Below, piece after piece: positions 24,698-32,938 of a stretch of DNA of 64,000 nt; the first letter of the stretch is position 1, and each line of letters opens with the position of its first letter. Source of the DNA: Hyphomicrobiales bacterium. Its GTDB lineage: Bacteria > Pseudomonadota > Alphaproteobacteria > Rhizobiales > Phreatobacteraceae. Under the pieces are notes generated by a model that saw only the letters and a list, made by a program, of their open reading frames with translations, did not search any database and was not told where the DNA came from. The stretch is taken from contig JAFKKV010000020.1 in assembly GCA_017304475.1 (NCBI GenBank), positions 62,001-126,000 on the forward strand. The letters run 5' to 3'. A program made the translations under genes and the position numbers.

Positions 24698-25612
24698 ATG
24701 GATCGTTTCACAGCCCTCAAGGTTTTCCGTCAGGTCGTCGAGCTCGGCAGCTTTGCCGACGCGGCGCGCCGCCTCAAGCTGTCGCCGGCGGCGATCAGCA
24801 AGAATATCGGCGAACTGGAAGCCCATCTCGGCGCCCGCCTGCTCAACCGCACCACCCGGCGCCTGAGCCGGACCGAGGCCGGCTCGCATTATTACGACTA
24901 TGTCGTGCGCATCCTCGACGAGCTCGACGAGGCCGATGCGGCGCTCAGGCCCATGCAGCACAAGCCCGGCGGCCTGTTGCGCGTCACCGCGCCGACGACG
25001 CTCGCCTTGATGACGCTGTCCGCCGCCCTGCCCCGCTTCCTCGCGCTCTACCCCGATCTGACCGTCGACCTGCATATGGACAGCCGCCGGATCAACCTGG
25101 TCGAGGAAGGTTTCGACCTGGCGATCCGGATGAGCGACAACCTCGCCGATTCCAGCCTGATCGCGAAAAAGCTGATGACCATGCAGCAGGTCGTCTGCGG
25201 CGCGCCCGCCTATTTCGAAAAGCACGGCGCGCCCGCCCGGCCCGAGGCGCTGCGCGAGCACAACTGCATCAAGTTCAGCCTGTCGGGCCATGTCGACGAA
25301 TGGGAGTTCAGCCGCGCCGACACGCAGCTGCGCGTCGCCGTCACCGGCCGCTACAAGGCGACCTCCAGCCTTGCGGTACGCGATGCCCTTCTGGCCGGCT
25401 TCGGGGTCAGCCTGCTGCCGCGCCTCTATGTCGAGGATCATCTCGCCGAGGGCGCGCTGATGACCGTTCTCGACGATTGGACCGCGGTCACCTCCTCGGT
25501 CTATGCGGTCTATCCGTCCAGGCGGCACGTGCCCGCCAAGGTCGCGGCCTTCATCGATTTCGTCGCCGCGGAGTTGAGCGGCAGAGCGGCGCGCGCGGGC
25601 AGCCCGTCCTGA
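24698..25612 (+). CDS. LysR-family transcriptional regulator
   Basis: This 304-residue LTTR begins MDRFTALKVFRQVVELGSF. Start ATG 24698 is chosen because the fold begins there; the frame is open upstream but covers the operator. The helix-turn-helix is at about residues 17-40 (SFADAARRLKLSPAAISKNI). The binding domain resembles the CrgA/PA-type LTTR group (VDLHMDSRRINLVEEGFDLAIR). The same palindrome stands before and after the gene, linking it to both the MBL-fold gene upstream and the tautomerase gene downstream. Confidence 0.93.
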   Translation: MDRFTALKVFRQVVELGSFADAARRLKLSPAAISKNIGELEAHLGARLLNRTTRRLSRTEAGSHYYDYVVRILDELDEADAALRPMQHKPGGLLRVTAPTTLALMTLSAALPRFLALYPDLTVDLHMDSRRINLVEEGFDLAIRMSDNLADSSLIAKKLMTMQQVVCGAPAYFEKHGAPARPEALREHNCIKFSLSGHVDEWEFSRADTQLRVAVTGRYKATSSLAVRDALLAGFGVSLLPRLYVEDHLAEGALMTVLDDWTAVTSSVYAVYPSRRHVPAKVAAFIDFVAAELSGRAARAGSPS

Positions 25613-25622
25613 TCACCCATCG

Positions 25623-25637
25623 TTCACCTCTGGTGAA
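25623..25637. promoter_or_regulatory. LysR-type operator TTCACC-N3-GGTGAA (site 2)
   Basis: This is a second copy of the palindrome at 24677-24691, differing only in the 3-base spacer. It is extended by one more pair here (G...C, 25622-25638). It starts ten bases after the LysR stop and lies 91 bases before the tautomerase-like gene at 25728, a suitable position to control that gene. Confidence 0.7.
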
Positions 25638-25727
25638 CAGTTCCGCCGCCAGGACCTGTATTGTCGCTCCTCAAAGGGAGAAATAGCGTCGCCAGCCAAG
25701 CTTGGAACCCAGGCATGGAGGGATGCG

Positions 25728-26063
25728 ATGCCCAGCATAAGGATCGACGCCGGCGCCCATTTGCGCGGCCGCCAGAACGAGGTCATGGCTGCCGTCAATT
25801 CGGCGACGCTGGAGCCCCTGGGGGTCAGCCCCGCCGACAATGACCTGGTCATGGCCTGCCATGATCCGCAGACGCGGATCGTGCCGGAGGGCCGGTCCGA
25901 ACGGTTCTGCCTGATCGAGATCAAGATGCTCGCCGGCCGCTCCGACCTGCAGAAGAAACAGCTGCGCACCGCCATCGGCGAAGCCCTGGCCGGTTTCGGC
26001 CTCGGCGAAACCGACATCAAGATGATCACCCTGGACATCCCGCGCGGCAATCTCGGCCGCTGA
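25728..26063 (+). CDS. Tautomerase-superfamily protein (111 residues)
   Basis: This 111-residue protein begins MPSIRIDAGAHL, with Pro next to Met, and has a second unit FCLIEIKMLAGRSDLQKKQL resembling the start of a 4-OT monomer. Together these suggest two fused beta-alpha-beta units. The start is supported by GGAGGG. The last of four tautomerase-superfamily genes in this region, it follows the LysR gene and its palindromic operator. Substrate unknown. Confidence 0.78.
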   Translation: MPSIRIDAGAHLRGRQNEVMAAVNSATLEPLGVSPADNDLVMACHDPQTRIVPEGRSERFCLIEIKMLAGRSDLQKKQLRTAIGEALAGFGLGETDIKMITLDIPRGNLGR

Positions 26064-26287
26064 GGCGGCGCGCGGCCTCTGCCGCTTTCGACGACCCGAC
26101 ACTTCATCCGGCCGGCCTCCGACACAAGGCGGGCCCGTGCGGCGCGCCGAAACGGCCGCGCAAACCATCGCGCGCGCGCCGGGACCGGCCCACGCGGCTC
26201 CGCAGCATCACCGATCGCACCGACCGGCGGCCCTTGCAGGCCACCGGCGGCCTGGCCCCGCACGGGCCCAAACAGGGGAACAACGCC

Positions 26288-27967
26288 ATGACCGACGCAG
26301 TGAACAAGGCCCGCGAGCGCACCGCACCGGCGGGGCGGCAACCGCCGCCGACCGACGTTGCGGCGGCCGTGCCGGGACAGCGGCACCCGAGCGTGTTCGA
26401 GCCGGCGACGCTGGCGCTCATCGTCCTGCTCAGCCTTTTCGGCGCCGCCATCGGCCTGCAGCTGGTCGTCACCCTCGGCGTGACGCCCAACACCTCGCTG
26501 ATCGGCGTGCTGGCGGCCATGGCGCTGGCTCGCCTGCCGCTCGGACTGTTCCGGCGCTATCGCTCGATCCACGTGCAGAACCTGGCGCAGAGCGCCACCG
26601 CCGCCGCCACCTTCGGCGCCGCCAATTGCCTGCTCGTGCCGATGGGCGTGCCCTTCCTGCTCGGCCGCCCGGACCTGGTGCTGCCGATGTTCGCCGGCGC
26701 CTTCCTGGCCATGCTGCTCGATGCCTACCTGCTCTATCGCATGTTCGACAGCAGGGTTTTCCCGGCCACCGGCGCCTGGCCGCTGGGCGTCGCCGTGGCC
26801 GAGACCATCAAGGCCGGCGACGAGGGCGGCCGCAAGGTCGTGCTCATGGGCATCGGTTTCGCCGTCGGCCTCGCCGGCGCCTTCTTCCGCATCCCCATGG
26901 CGGCCTTCGGCTTCGCCTTTCTCGGCAATATCTGGGCGCTCTCGATGTTCGGCATAGGCCTGTTGCTGCGCGGCTATTCCGGTACGCTCGCCGACTTCGC
27001 CCCCTTCGCCGCGATCGTCCCGCGCGGCGACCTGATGGCGGCCTATGTGCCCCATGGGGTGCTGATCGGCGCGAGCCTGGTGGTCATCTTCGAGATCGCC
27101 CGGGTGCTGCTGAAACCCGCGGCGGCCGCCGTCGAAAGCTCCGGCGCCACGTCGGACGCGGAGCTCAGGCGTTCGCTGGGGTTCGGCACGGTCTGCTACC
27201 TGGCGATCGCCGCGCTGATCGCCGCGATCGGCGGCATGATGAGCGAGATGTCGCCGGGCATGCTCATCCTGTTCGTGCTCTACGCCCCCTTCGCGGCCTA
27301 TGTGCACGAGTTGATCGTCGGCCTCGCGGCCATGCATTCGGGCTATTTCCCGGCCTTCGCGGTGGCGCTGGTCACCTTGATCATCGGCATCATGATCGGC
27401 TTCCCGGTGCCGGCGCTTGCTTTGCTCGCCGGCTTCTCGGTCGCCACCGGCCCGGCCTTCGCCGACATGGGCTTCAACCTCAAGGCCGGCCACATCTTGC
27501 GCGGTGGCGGCGCCGATCCGGCCTTCGAGCGCGAGGGACGCCTGCAGCAGCTCATCGCCGGCATGTTCGGCTTCGTCATCGCCGGCATCATGGTGCTCGT
27601 CACCCACCAGATGTTCTTCGGCCAGAATCTCGTGCCGCCGGTCGACAAGGTCTATGCCGCGACCATTCTGGCCGGCGTCACGCCGGGCGTCGCCTGGCAG
27701 CTGTTCTTCTGGGCCATTCCCGGCGCGATCCTGCAATTGGCCGGCGGACCGAAGCGCCAGATCGGCGTGCTCTTCGCCACCGGCCTGCTGATCGCCTCGC
27801 CGCTCGCCGGCTGGGCCGTGGCGGTCGCCATCACCGTGCGGCTGATCTGGCGGAGGCTGCGCGGACCGGACAGCGAAAGCGACATGCAGGTCTTCGCCGC
27901 CGGCGCCATCGCAGGCGACGTGCTGTTCAGCCTGTTCGACGCAGTGATCAAGAGCGTCAGGCGCTGA
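26288..27967 (+). CDS. OPT/YSL-like membrane transporter
   Basis: This 559-residue integral membrane protein has about 12-14 hydrophobic segments after a polar N-terminus of about 35 residues. Recognisable OPT-like blocks are LGVTPNTSLIGVLAAMALAR, FDSRVFPATGAWPLGVAVAE and GFNLKAGHILRGG. OPT proteins import oligopeptides or metal chelates; bacterial members with this look are mostly uncharacterised. The start ATG is preceded by AGGGG. It lies between the tautomerase gene and the amidase operon, with repeat family C just after it. Confidence 0.72.
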   Translation: MTDAVNKARERTAPAGRQPPPTDVAAAVPGQRHPSVFEPATLALIVLLSLFGAAIGLQLVVTLGVTPNTSLIGVLAAMALARLPLGLFRRYRSIHVQNLAQSATAAATFGAANCLLVPMGVPFLLGRPDLVLPMFAGAFLAMLLDAYLLYRMFDSRVFPATGAWPLGVAVAETIKAGDEGGRKVVLMGIGFAVGLAGAFFRIPMAAFGFAFLGNIWALSMFGIGLLLRGYSGTLADFAPFAAIVPRGDLMAAYVPHGVLIGASLVVIFEIARVLLKPAAAAVESSGATSDAELRRSLGFGTVCYLAIAALIAAIGGMMSEMSPGMLILFVLYAPFAAYVHELIVGLAAMHSGYFPAFAVALVTLIIGIMIGFPVPALALLAGFSVATGPAFADMGFNLKAGHILRGGGADPAFEREGRLQQLIAGMFGFVIAGIMVLVTHQMFFGQNLVPPVDKVYAATILAGVTPGVAWQLFFWAIPGAILQLAGGPKRQIGVLFATGLLIASPLAGWAVAVAITVRLIWRRLRGPDSESDMQVFAAGAIAGDVLFSLFDAVIKSVRR

Positions 27968-28018
27968 AGATCAAGGGTTGAGGGGCGTTCAAGATGACGC
28001 CTCCCTGCCCATCGGTCG

Positions 28019-28189
28019 GCCGTCCTTCGAGGCTCGCAAGGGCTCGCACCTCAGGATGAGGAATGTAGAGAGCTGCATCAGGCGCGGCGCCGAATGCACG
28101 CAATCGGCGACACTTCGTGAGCAACCTCAATGCCATACCCGTCCCTCCTCATCCTGAGGTGCGAGCTCTTGCGAGCCTCGAAGGACGGC
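28019..28189. repeat. Inverted repeat family C, copy 1
   Basis: The arms GCCGTCCTTCGAGGCTCGC (28019-28037) and its reverse complement (28171-28189) enclose about 130 bases. Inside the arms, CACCTCAGGATGAGG and CCTCATCCTGAGGTG also pair. A shorter copy sits at 51268-51325. This lies in the 274-base gap before the isochorismatase-type gene; no coding potential is seen here. Confidence 0.85.
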
Positions 28190-28241
28190 TGACCGAACTG
28201 CAGCCCATTCAGCCGAACAAGCCCCCTCTGGGAGAACCACC

Positions 28242-28967
28242 ATGACCACGGACACACCGTCGCGCCCCTGGAGCGGTATCATCACCGCGGATGAGGAGCG
28301 CCGCTACGAGGCCGCCGGTTTCGGCCGGCCCGGAGGCAGCGGCCGGCGCGCCGCCCTCCTGATCATCGACGTCCAGTACCGCACCACCGGCACGCAGCGA
28401 CAGCCCTATTGGCAGGCGATCGCGGACTATCCGACCGCCTGCGGCGAGGCCGCCTGGGACGCGGTCGACCATATCGCGCCCCTGCTCCAGCGCTTCCGGC
28501 AGCTCGGCCTGCCGGTGCTCTATCCGCATGTCGCGCCGAAAAATGCCGAGACCGATGCCGGCCGGCTTGCCGCCAAGGTGCCGGCCATGATGACCATCGA
28601 CGCGCGCGGCTATACCTTTGTCGACGCGATCGCACCGGCGAGCGGCGACATCCTGCTGCCGAAGAAACATCCCAGCGCCTTCTTCGGCACGCCGCTGGTG
28701 AGCCACCTCATCGATCTCGGCGTCGATACCCTGTTCGTCACCGGCTGCAGCACCAGCGGCTGCGTGCGCTCTTCCGTGGTCGATGCCTTCTCGCTGAACT
28801 TCAGGGTCGTGGTGCCCGAGGAATGCGTCTACGACCGCAGCCCGACCTCGCACGCGGTCAATCTCTGGGACATGAACGCCAAATATGCCGACGTCATGCC
28901 GGTGGCCGAGGCCATGGCCTTGCTGGACCCGCCCTCCCAAGAGCGGCCGGCGGGTGAAGCCCGATGA
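28242..28967 (+). CDS. Isochorismatase-superfamily amidohydrolase
   Basis: This 241-residue cysteine hydrolase has the family triad: Asp in LLIIDVQ (about 43), Lys in LPKKHPSAFFG, and Cys in CSTSGCVRSSVVDAF. This motif set is typical of N-carbamoylsarcosine amidase/biuret hydrolase-like members rather than true isochorismatases. It probably hydrolyses a carbamoyl or amide bond in the cytoplasm. It is the first gene of a tightly overlapping operon with AtzG-like and AtzE-like genes, suggesting a shared ureido/carbamoyl compound pathway. Confidence 0.92.
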   Translation: MTTDTPSRPWSGIITADEERRYEAAGFGRPGGSGRRAALLIIDVQYRTTGTQRQPYWQAIADYPTACGEAAWDAVDHIAPLLQRFRQLGLPVLYPHVAPKNAETDAGRLAAKVPAMMTIDARGYTFVDAIAPASGDILLPKKHPSAFFGTPLVSHLIDLGVDTLFVTGCSTSGCVRSSVVDAFSLNFRVVVPEECVYDRSPTSHAVNLWDMNAKYADVMPVAEAMALLDPPSQERPAGEAR

Positions 28968-29182
28968 TCCCAGAGAACGCTCATCCGGACGCGGACCTGT
29001 CGCTCGCGGCCTTCGCGGCGATCGCGATGCAAGCCGGCCTTTCGATCGCGGCCGAGGACCTGCCGCTCATGCGCGAGGGCTATCGCGGCCTGCAGGTCAT
29101 GCTCGCGCGCCTGCCCGCGACGCCCGACCTCTTCGCCGAACCCGCTGTGGTCTTCGTCGCGCCGTCGGGGGAGCCGTCATGA
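28964..29182 (+). CDS. AtzG-like small subunit (DUF4089 type)
   Basis: This 72-residue protein matches AtzG-type partner subunits in length, position and pattern (LPLMREGYRGLQVMLARL). AtzG binds and stabilises the AtzE amidase in cyanuric acid degradation. It overlaps the upstream gene by ATGA and the downstream amidase by ATGA, so the three proteins are likely made in fixed proportion. Alanine- and leucine-rich helices; no catalytic motif. Confidence 0.85.
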   Translation: MIPENAHPDADLSLAAFAAIAMQAGLSIAAEDLPLMREGYRGLQVMLARLPATPDLFAEPAVVFVAPSGEPS

Positions 29183-30561
29183 CGCCGCTGCATCACCTCT
29201 CCGTCGCCGAGGCCTCCCGCCGGATACGCGCGGGCGCGCTGACGGCACTGGCCCTGACCGAGCACTATCTCGCGCGCATCGCCGCTACCCATGACCGGCT
29301 CGCGGCCTATGTCACGGTCGCCGGCGAGGCGGCGCTGGCCGAGGCGCGCCTGGCCGATGCCGAAGCGGCGGCCGGTCGCTGGCGCGGGCCGCTGCACGGC
29401 ATCCCGATCGCCGTGAAGGATGTCTTCGCCACCGCTGGCATCAGGACCACCTGCCATTCCCGCCTGCTGATCGACAATGTCCCGGCCGAGGATGCGGCCT
29501 GCCTCGCGCGGCTGAAGGCCGCCGGCGCCATCCTCATCGGCAAGCTCGCGACCCATGAATTCGCCTTTGGCGGCCCGTCCCACGACCTGCCCTTTCCACC
29601 CGCGCGCAATCCCTGGGCGCCGGAGCGGGTGCCCGGCGGCTCGTCCAGCGGCTCGGCCGTGGCGGTGGCGGCCGGGCTTTGCGCGGCGGCGCTCGGCTCC
29701 GACACCAGCGGCTCGATCCGCATGCCCGCGGGCAATTGCGGCATTGTCGGCCTGAAGCCGACCTATGGCCGGGTCAGCCGGCGCGGCCTCTACCCGCTCA
29801 GCTTTTCGCTCGACCATGTTGGGCCCATGGCCGCGACAGTCGAGGATTGCGCGCTCATGCTGCAGGCCTTGGCCGGCTTCGATCCGGCGGATCCAGGTTC
29901 GGCCGACCAGGCCGTGCCCGACTTCACCGCCGGGTTTGACGCGCCGCTGGCGGGCCTGCGCATCGGTGTCGCCCGCGACTGGTACGAAGGCGCCGCCTCG
30001 CGCGCCATGACGGCCGCGATGAACGGCGTACTGGCGGTGCTGCGCGCTCTCGGCGCCGTCATCGTCGAGGTCGTGCTTCCCGATATCGCCGACATGAATG
30101 CCTGCGGCCGGATCATCCTGCTGAGCGAAGGCTATGCGATCCACAAGGCGACGCTCGCCGCGAGCCCCGAAGCCTATGGCCGGTTCACCCGCGACCGGAT
30201 GCGCCTCGGCGCCTTCATCGGCGCCGAGCACTACATTCAGGCGCAACGCATGCGCCGCGCCCTCAACCGGGACATGATCGCGGCCCTGCGCGGCTGCGAC
30301 GTGGTGGTGACCGCCAACCAATATGGTCCGGCGGAACGCTATGCCGAGGCGACCGAAACCTTTCCGTTCTTCGGCAAGCCTTACCTCACCTTCCCCTTCG
30401 ACGTGACCGGACAGCCGGTCATATCGGTCCCCTGCGGCCTCGCCGACGGCCTGCCGCTGGCTGTCCAGGTCGCCGGCCGGGCCTTCGACGAGGCAACCGT
30501 GCTGCGTGTCGCCCGCGCCTATGAACAGGCGCGCGGCGACTTTCCGCGGCCGCCGGACTAG
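29179..30561 (+). CDS. AtzE-like amidase (amidase-signature family)
   Basis: This 460-residue amidase starts at ATG 29179 inside the preceding stop. The Ser-cisSer-Lys triad is visible: Lys in PIAVKDVF (about 79), Ser in GGSSSGSAVAVAAG, and the nucleophile Ser in GSDTSGSIRMPAG. AtzE itself hydrolyses 1-carboxybiuret. Here the ring-opening AtzD and allophanate hydrolase AtzF are absent from the window, so the substrate is uncertain. The stop codon overlaps the stop of the convergent monooxygenase-domain gene. Confidence 0.92.
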   Translation: MTPLHHLSVAEASRRIRAGALTALALTEHYLARIAATHDRLAAYVTVAGEAALAEARLADAEAAAGRWRGPLHGIPIAVKDVFATAGIRTTCHSRLLIDNVPAEDAACLARLKAAGAILIGKLATHEFAFGGPSHDLPFPPARNPWAPERVPGGSSSGSAVAVAAGLCAAALGSDTSGSIRMPAGNCGIVGLKPTYGRVSRRGLYPLSFSLDHVGPMAATVEDCALMLQALAGFDPADPGSADQAVPDFTAGFDAPLAGLRIGVARDWYEGAASRAMTAAMNGVLAVLRALGAVIVEVVLPDIADMNACGRIILLSEGYAIHKATLAASPEAYGRFTRDRMRLGAFIGAEHYIQAQRMRRALNRDMIAALRGCDVVVTANQYGPAERYAEATETFPFFGKPYLTFPFDVTGQPVISVPCGLADGLPLAVQVAGRAFDEATVLRVARAYEQARGDFPRPPD

Positions 30562-30917
30562 ATGCGCTCCCTCCCGAGGGCCCCCGGCAGGTTGCTCGCC
30601 CTGATCTCGAAAACCTGCACCGCCTCGGGCAGCGCGATCAGATAGTCGGCATCGCGGTCCAGATGCCGGACCTTGGTCGGGTCGCTGCCGGCGAAACGCG
30701 ACATGGCGGCGACGCTTTCCCAGAACGACATGACGACGAATTCGGTGGCCTCGGGCGTGTCCCGTCGCAGCATCTGGACGCCCAGCGACTGCTTCTGCAG
30801 CTCGGCCATGCCGTTCTCGTAGAGATAGGCCTCGTAGTCGTCGGCGCGCTCGGGTCGGGTGAGGCCGCGCCAGAGGCGTGCCACGGTGGCGCCGGCGCTC
30901 GGATCGGGGTTTTCCAT
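30558..30917 (-). CDS. Antibiotic-biosynthesis-monooxygenase-like (ABM fold) protein
   Basis: The start is taken at ATG 30917 (119 residues), six bases after GGAGG. An in-frame ATG at 30935 overlaps the upstream gene's stop as ATGA and is an alternative. The ferredoxin-like core resembles ABM-domain proteins (ATVARLWRGL, YEAYLYENGMAEL, EFVVMSFWES). Members are heme- or quinone-related monooxygenases or of unknown role. It is coupled to the VOC gene upstream and probably under the CGNR-type regulator. Confidence 0.72.
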   Translation of the reverse strand: MENPDPSAGATVARLWRGLTRPERADDYEAYLYENGMAELQKQSLGVQMLRRDTPEATEFVVMSFWESVAAMSRFAGSDPTKVRHLDRDADYLIALPEAVQVFEIRASNLPGALGRERI

Positions 30918-30931
30918 GTCGCGTCCTCCGG

Positions 30932-31378
30932 TCATTGGCCGTTCCGGCCCGCCAGGACCGCGAGGTAATGCGGGTTCCGCATGATGCCGAAGACATTGCC
31001 GAAGGGGTCGATCACCGTGGCGCCGATGAAACCTTCACCGAAATCGCGCGGCGGGTGGAACAGCCTGGCGCCCATGCCGATCAGGCGGTCGAGCGTCGCC
31101 TGGATATCGTCGACATGCCAATAGGCGATCGCGCCGCCCGGCGCCGGCGCGGGGGCCGCCTCGCCGCCGCCGAGCACGCCGATGAATTTCGCGTCAATGA
31201 TGCCGAGCTCGTGCTGATAGTCGCCGAAGCGGAATTCCGCATAGCCGGGCTTGTCCATATAGGGCGCGACGCCGATCACCTCGGCATACCATTTTTTCGC
31301 GCCGTCATGATCCGCCGCCAGATAGGCGACGGTGCAGACGCCGCGCGGGATCGTCGTCGAGGATGCGGGAACGGTCAT
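30932..31378 (-). CDS. VOC-family (glyoxalase/bleomycin-resistance fold) protein
   Basis: This 148-residue protein has the paired beta-alpha-beta-beta-beta modules of the VOC superfamily (VCTVAYLAADHDGAKKWYAEV, IAYWHVDDIQATLDRLIGMG, TVIDPFGNVFGI). Metal-ligand candidates include His in YQHELG and Glu near the end. Function could be a dioxygenase, isomerase or resistance protein; unassigned. It is divergent from the CGNR-type regulator and shares a double operator with it. Confidence 0.88.
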   Translation of the reverse strand: MTVPASSTTIPRGVCTVAYLAADHDGAKKWYAEVIGVAPYMDKPGYAEFRFGDYQHELGIIDAKFIGVLGGGEAAPAPAPGGAIAYWHVDDIQATLDRLIGMGARLFHPPRDFGEGFIGATVIDPFGNVFGIMRNPHYLAVLAGRNGQ

Positions 31379-31417
31379 GGGAAAACTCCTGGGTTGGCAC
31401 GAGGCTCTGCGGTCGCT

Positions 31418-31464
31418 ATCTAATGTGCTAGACCATTAGTATCTAATGCCCACACCCATTAGAT
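31418..31464. promoter_or_regulatory. Double operator CTAATG-N8-CATTAG
   Basis: Two inverted repeats with the same half-sites and the same 8-base spacer occur at 31420-31439 and 31443-31462, centres 23 bases apart. The second is longer (ATCTAATG...CATTAGAT, 31441-31464). Between them CATTAG-tat-CTAATG is a third, overlapping dyad. The location is between the VOC gene (start 31378, minus) and the CGNR regulator gene (start 31478, plus). Binding of two regulator dimers on one DNA face is suggested by the spacing. Confidence 0.8.
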
Positions 31465-31477
31465 AAGTGCCAGGAAA

Positions 31478-32131
31478 ATGCAAGAGGTTCCTTTGAAGCA
31501 GAGCCCGACAGGCAGCCCGTGGCCGCACCGCTTCGTCGGCGGCGCGCTCTGCCTGGATTTCATCAATTCGATCGATGTGCCGGGCACCGCACGCGAACAG
31601 GACCTGTTCGTCGACTACCAGGCCATCCTGCGCTGGAGCCTGGCGCGCGGATCGCTGAACCAGGCGGTTTACGACCGCCTGGCCGCCATGGCGCTGGCAT
31701 CGCCGGCGGCTGCCGAGACCGTCTGGCGCGAGGCGCTGGCGCTGCGCGCCGACATCCGGGCGCTGACCGGTGCGCTGCGGCGGGCGGACAATCCCGCTCC
31801 GCTGCTCTCCCCGTTGAACGAGAGACTGTCCCGGCTGCCGGCCGCACCGGCGCTGCGCCATGCCGGGAAGGCCGGCCGCATCGCCTTCGACCTGCCGGGG
31901 AAGCGGCTGGACGAGCCGCTCTGGCCGGTGCTCTGGACCGCCGCCGCGCTGTTCGTTTCCGACGACACGGAGAAGCTCGGCGAGTGCCAGGCGAGCGATT
32001 GCGACGCGATTTTCATCGACCACACCAACAACCGCTCGCGCATCTGGTGCGCGACGGAAACCTGCGGCAATCGCGAGCGCGTCCGCAGGGCCTACCAGGC
32101 CAAGCGCGCGGCACGGCAGAAAATGGCCTGA
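31478..32131 (+). CDS. CGNR zinc-finger transcriptional regulator (ABATE domain)
   Basis: This 217-residue protein has an ABATE-like N-terminal domain (FVGGALCLDFINSID) and a C-terminal CGNR zinc finger with cysteines in LGECQASDC and WCATETCGNRERVRR. The family is thought to be stress- or ligand-responsive DNA-binding regulators. It is divergent from the VOC/ABM operon and its start lies 14 bases after the double operator, so autoregulation is expected. Confidence 0.93.
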   Translation: MQEVPLKQSPTGSPWPHRFVGGALCLDFINSIDVPGTAREQDLFVDYQAILRWSLARGSLNQAVYDRLAAMALASPAAAETVWREALALRADIRALTGALRRADNPAPLLSPLNERLSRLPAAPALRHAGKAGRIAFDLPGKRLDEPLWPVLWTAAALFVSDDTEKLGECQASDCDAIFIDHTNNRSRIWCATETCGNRERVRRAYQAKRAARQKMA

Positions 32132-32248
32132 ACGGCCGGCGCGCAGGCCGGCCCGCCGAAAGCTGGTTGCGCCACGGGCCGAAACCGATCAGACTGCAAC
32201 CAGTTGCCTTCTGCAATCGCATCGTCTCGAAGCCGGGAGGACCTGCCC

Positions 32249-32905
32249 TTGACCAAGCTCCGCGTTGAAGGTTTCACCATCTCGCTCGACGGCTATGGCG
32301 CGGGCCCTGGCCAGGACCTCGAAAATCCGCTCGGCATCGGTGGCAAGAGCCTGCATCACTGGGCGTTCGAGACCCGCACCTTCCGCCAGATGTTCGGCAT
32401 GGACGGCGGTACGACCGATATCGACGACCGCTTCGCCGCGCGCGGCTTCGACAATGTCGGCGCCTGGATCCTCGGCCGCAACATGTTCGGCCCGGTGCGC
32501 GGCGCCTGGCCCGACGACGCGTGGAAAGGCTGGTGGGGCGACAACCCGCCCTATCACGTGCCGGTCTTCGTGCTGACCCACCACCCGCGCGCGCCCATCG
32601 CCATGGAGGGCGGCACCACCTTCCATTTCGTCACCGAGGACATGGAGACGGCCCTCCGGCAGGCGCAGGCCGCGGCCGGCGGCCGCGACGTCAGGGTCGG
32701 CGGCGGCGTCGCAACGATCAGGCAATATCTGCGCGCAGGCCTGATCGACGAGATGCACCTGGCCATCGCCCCGGTTCTGCTCGGCGCGGGCGAACACCTG
32801 TTCGCCGGCATCGACACCGCGAAGCTCGGCTATCATTGCGCCGAACATGTGCCGACGGCGAACGCCACCCATGTCGTGCTGAAGCGGATGCCGGCCGTCG
32901 CGTGA
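32249..32905 (+). CDS. RibD-C/dihydrofolate-reductase-like protein
   Basis: This 218-residue protein is taken from TTG 32249, which follows GGGAGG and begins LTKLRVEGFTISLDGYGAG, the normal start of the family. Upstream in-frame ATG 32204 adds a stretch without homology. It has GAWILGRNMFGPVRGAW, VRVGGGVATIRQYLRAGLID and APVLLGAGEHLF, typical of the RibD C-terminal fold that binds NADPH. Probably a reductase of unknown substrate. It follows the CGNR regulator and may share its operon. Confidence 0.9.
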   Translation: MTKLRVEGFTISLDGYGAGPGQDLENPLGIGGKSLHHWAFETRTFRQMFGMDGGTTDIDDRFAARGFDNVGAWILGRNMFGPVRGAWPDDAWKGWWGDNPPYHVPVFVLTHHPRAPIAMEGGTTFHFVTEDMETALRQAQAAAGGRDVRVGGGVATIRQYLRAGLIDEMHLAIAPVLLGAGEHLFAGIDTAKLGYHCAEHVPTANATHVVLKRMPAVA

Positions 32906-32938
32906 CGTCGCCGAGCGGCGTGTCCTCGCGGCTGCCGC

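Noticed and set aside
25613..27736. Long minus-strand open frame (707 codons) opposite the OPT-like transporter
   Set aside because: The translation is low-complexity His/Glu/Arg/Gly and spans several plus-strand genes, while the plus strand encodes clear membrane segments and a tautomerase-like protein.
32163..32203. Inverted repeat CTGGTTGC...GCAACCAG before the RibD-like gene as an operator or terminator
   Set aside because: The 25-base loop and 8-base arms are weak, and there is no second copy or U-run; not enough to list as a site.
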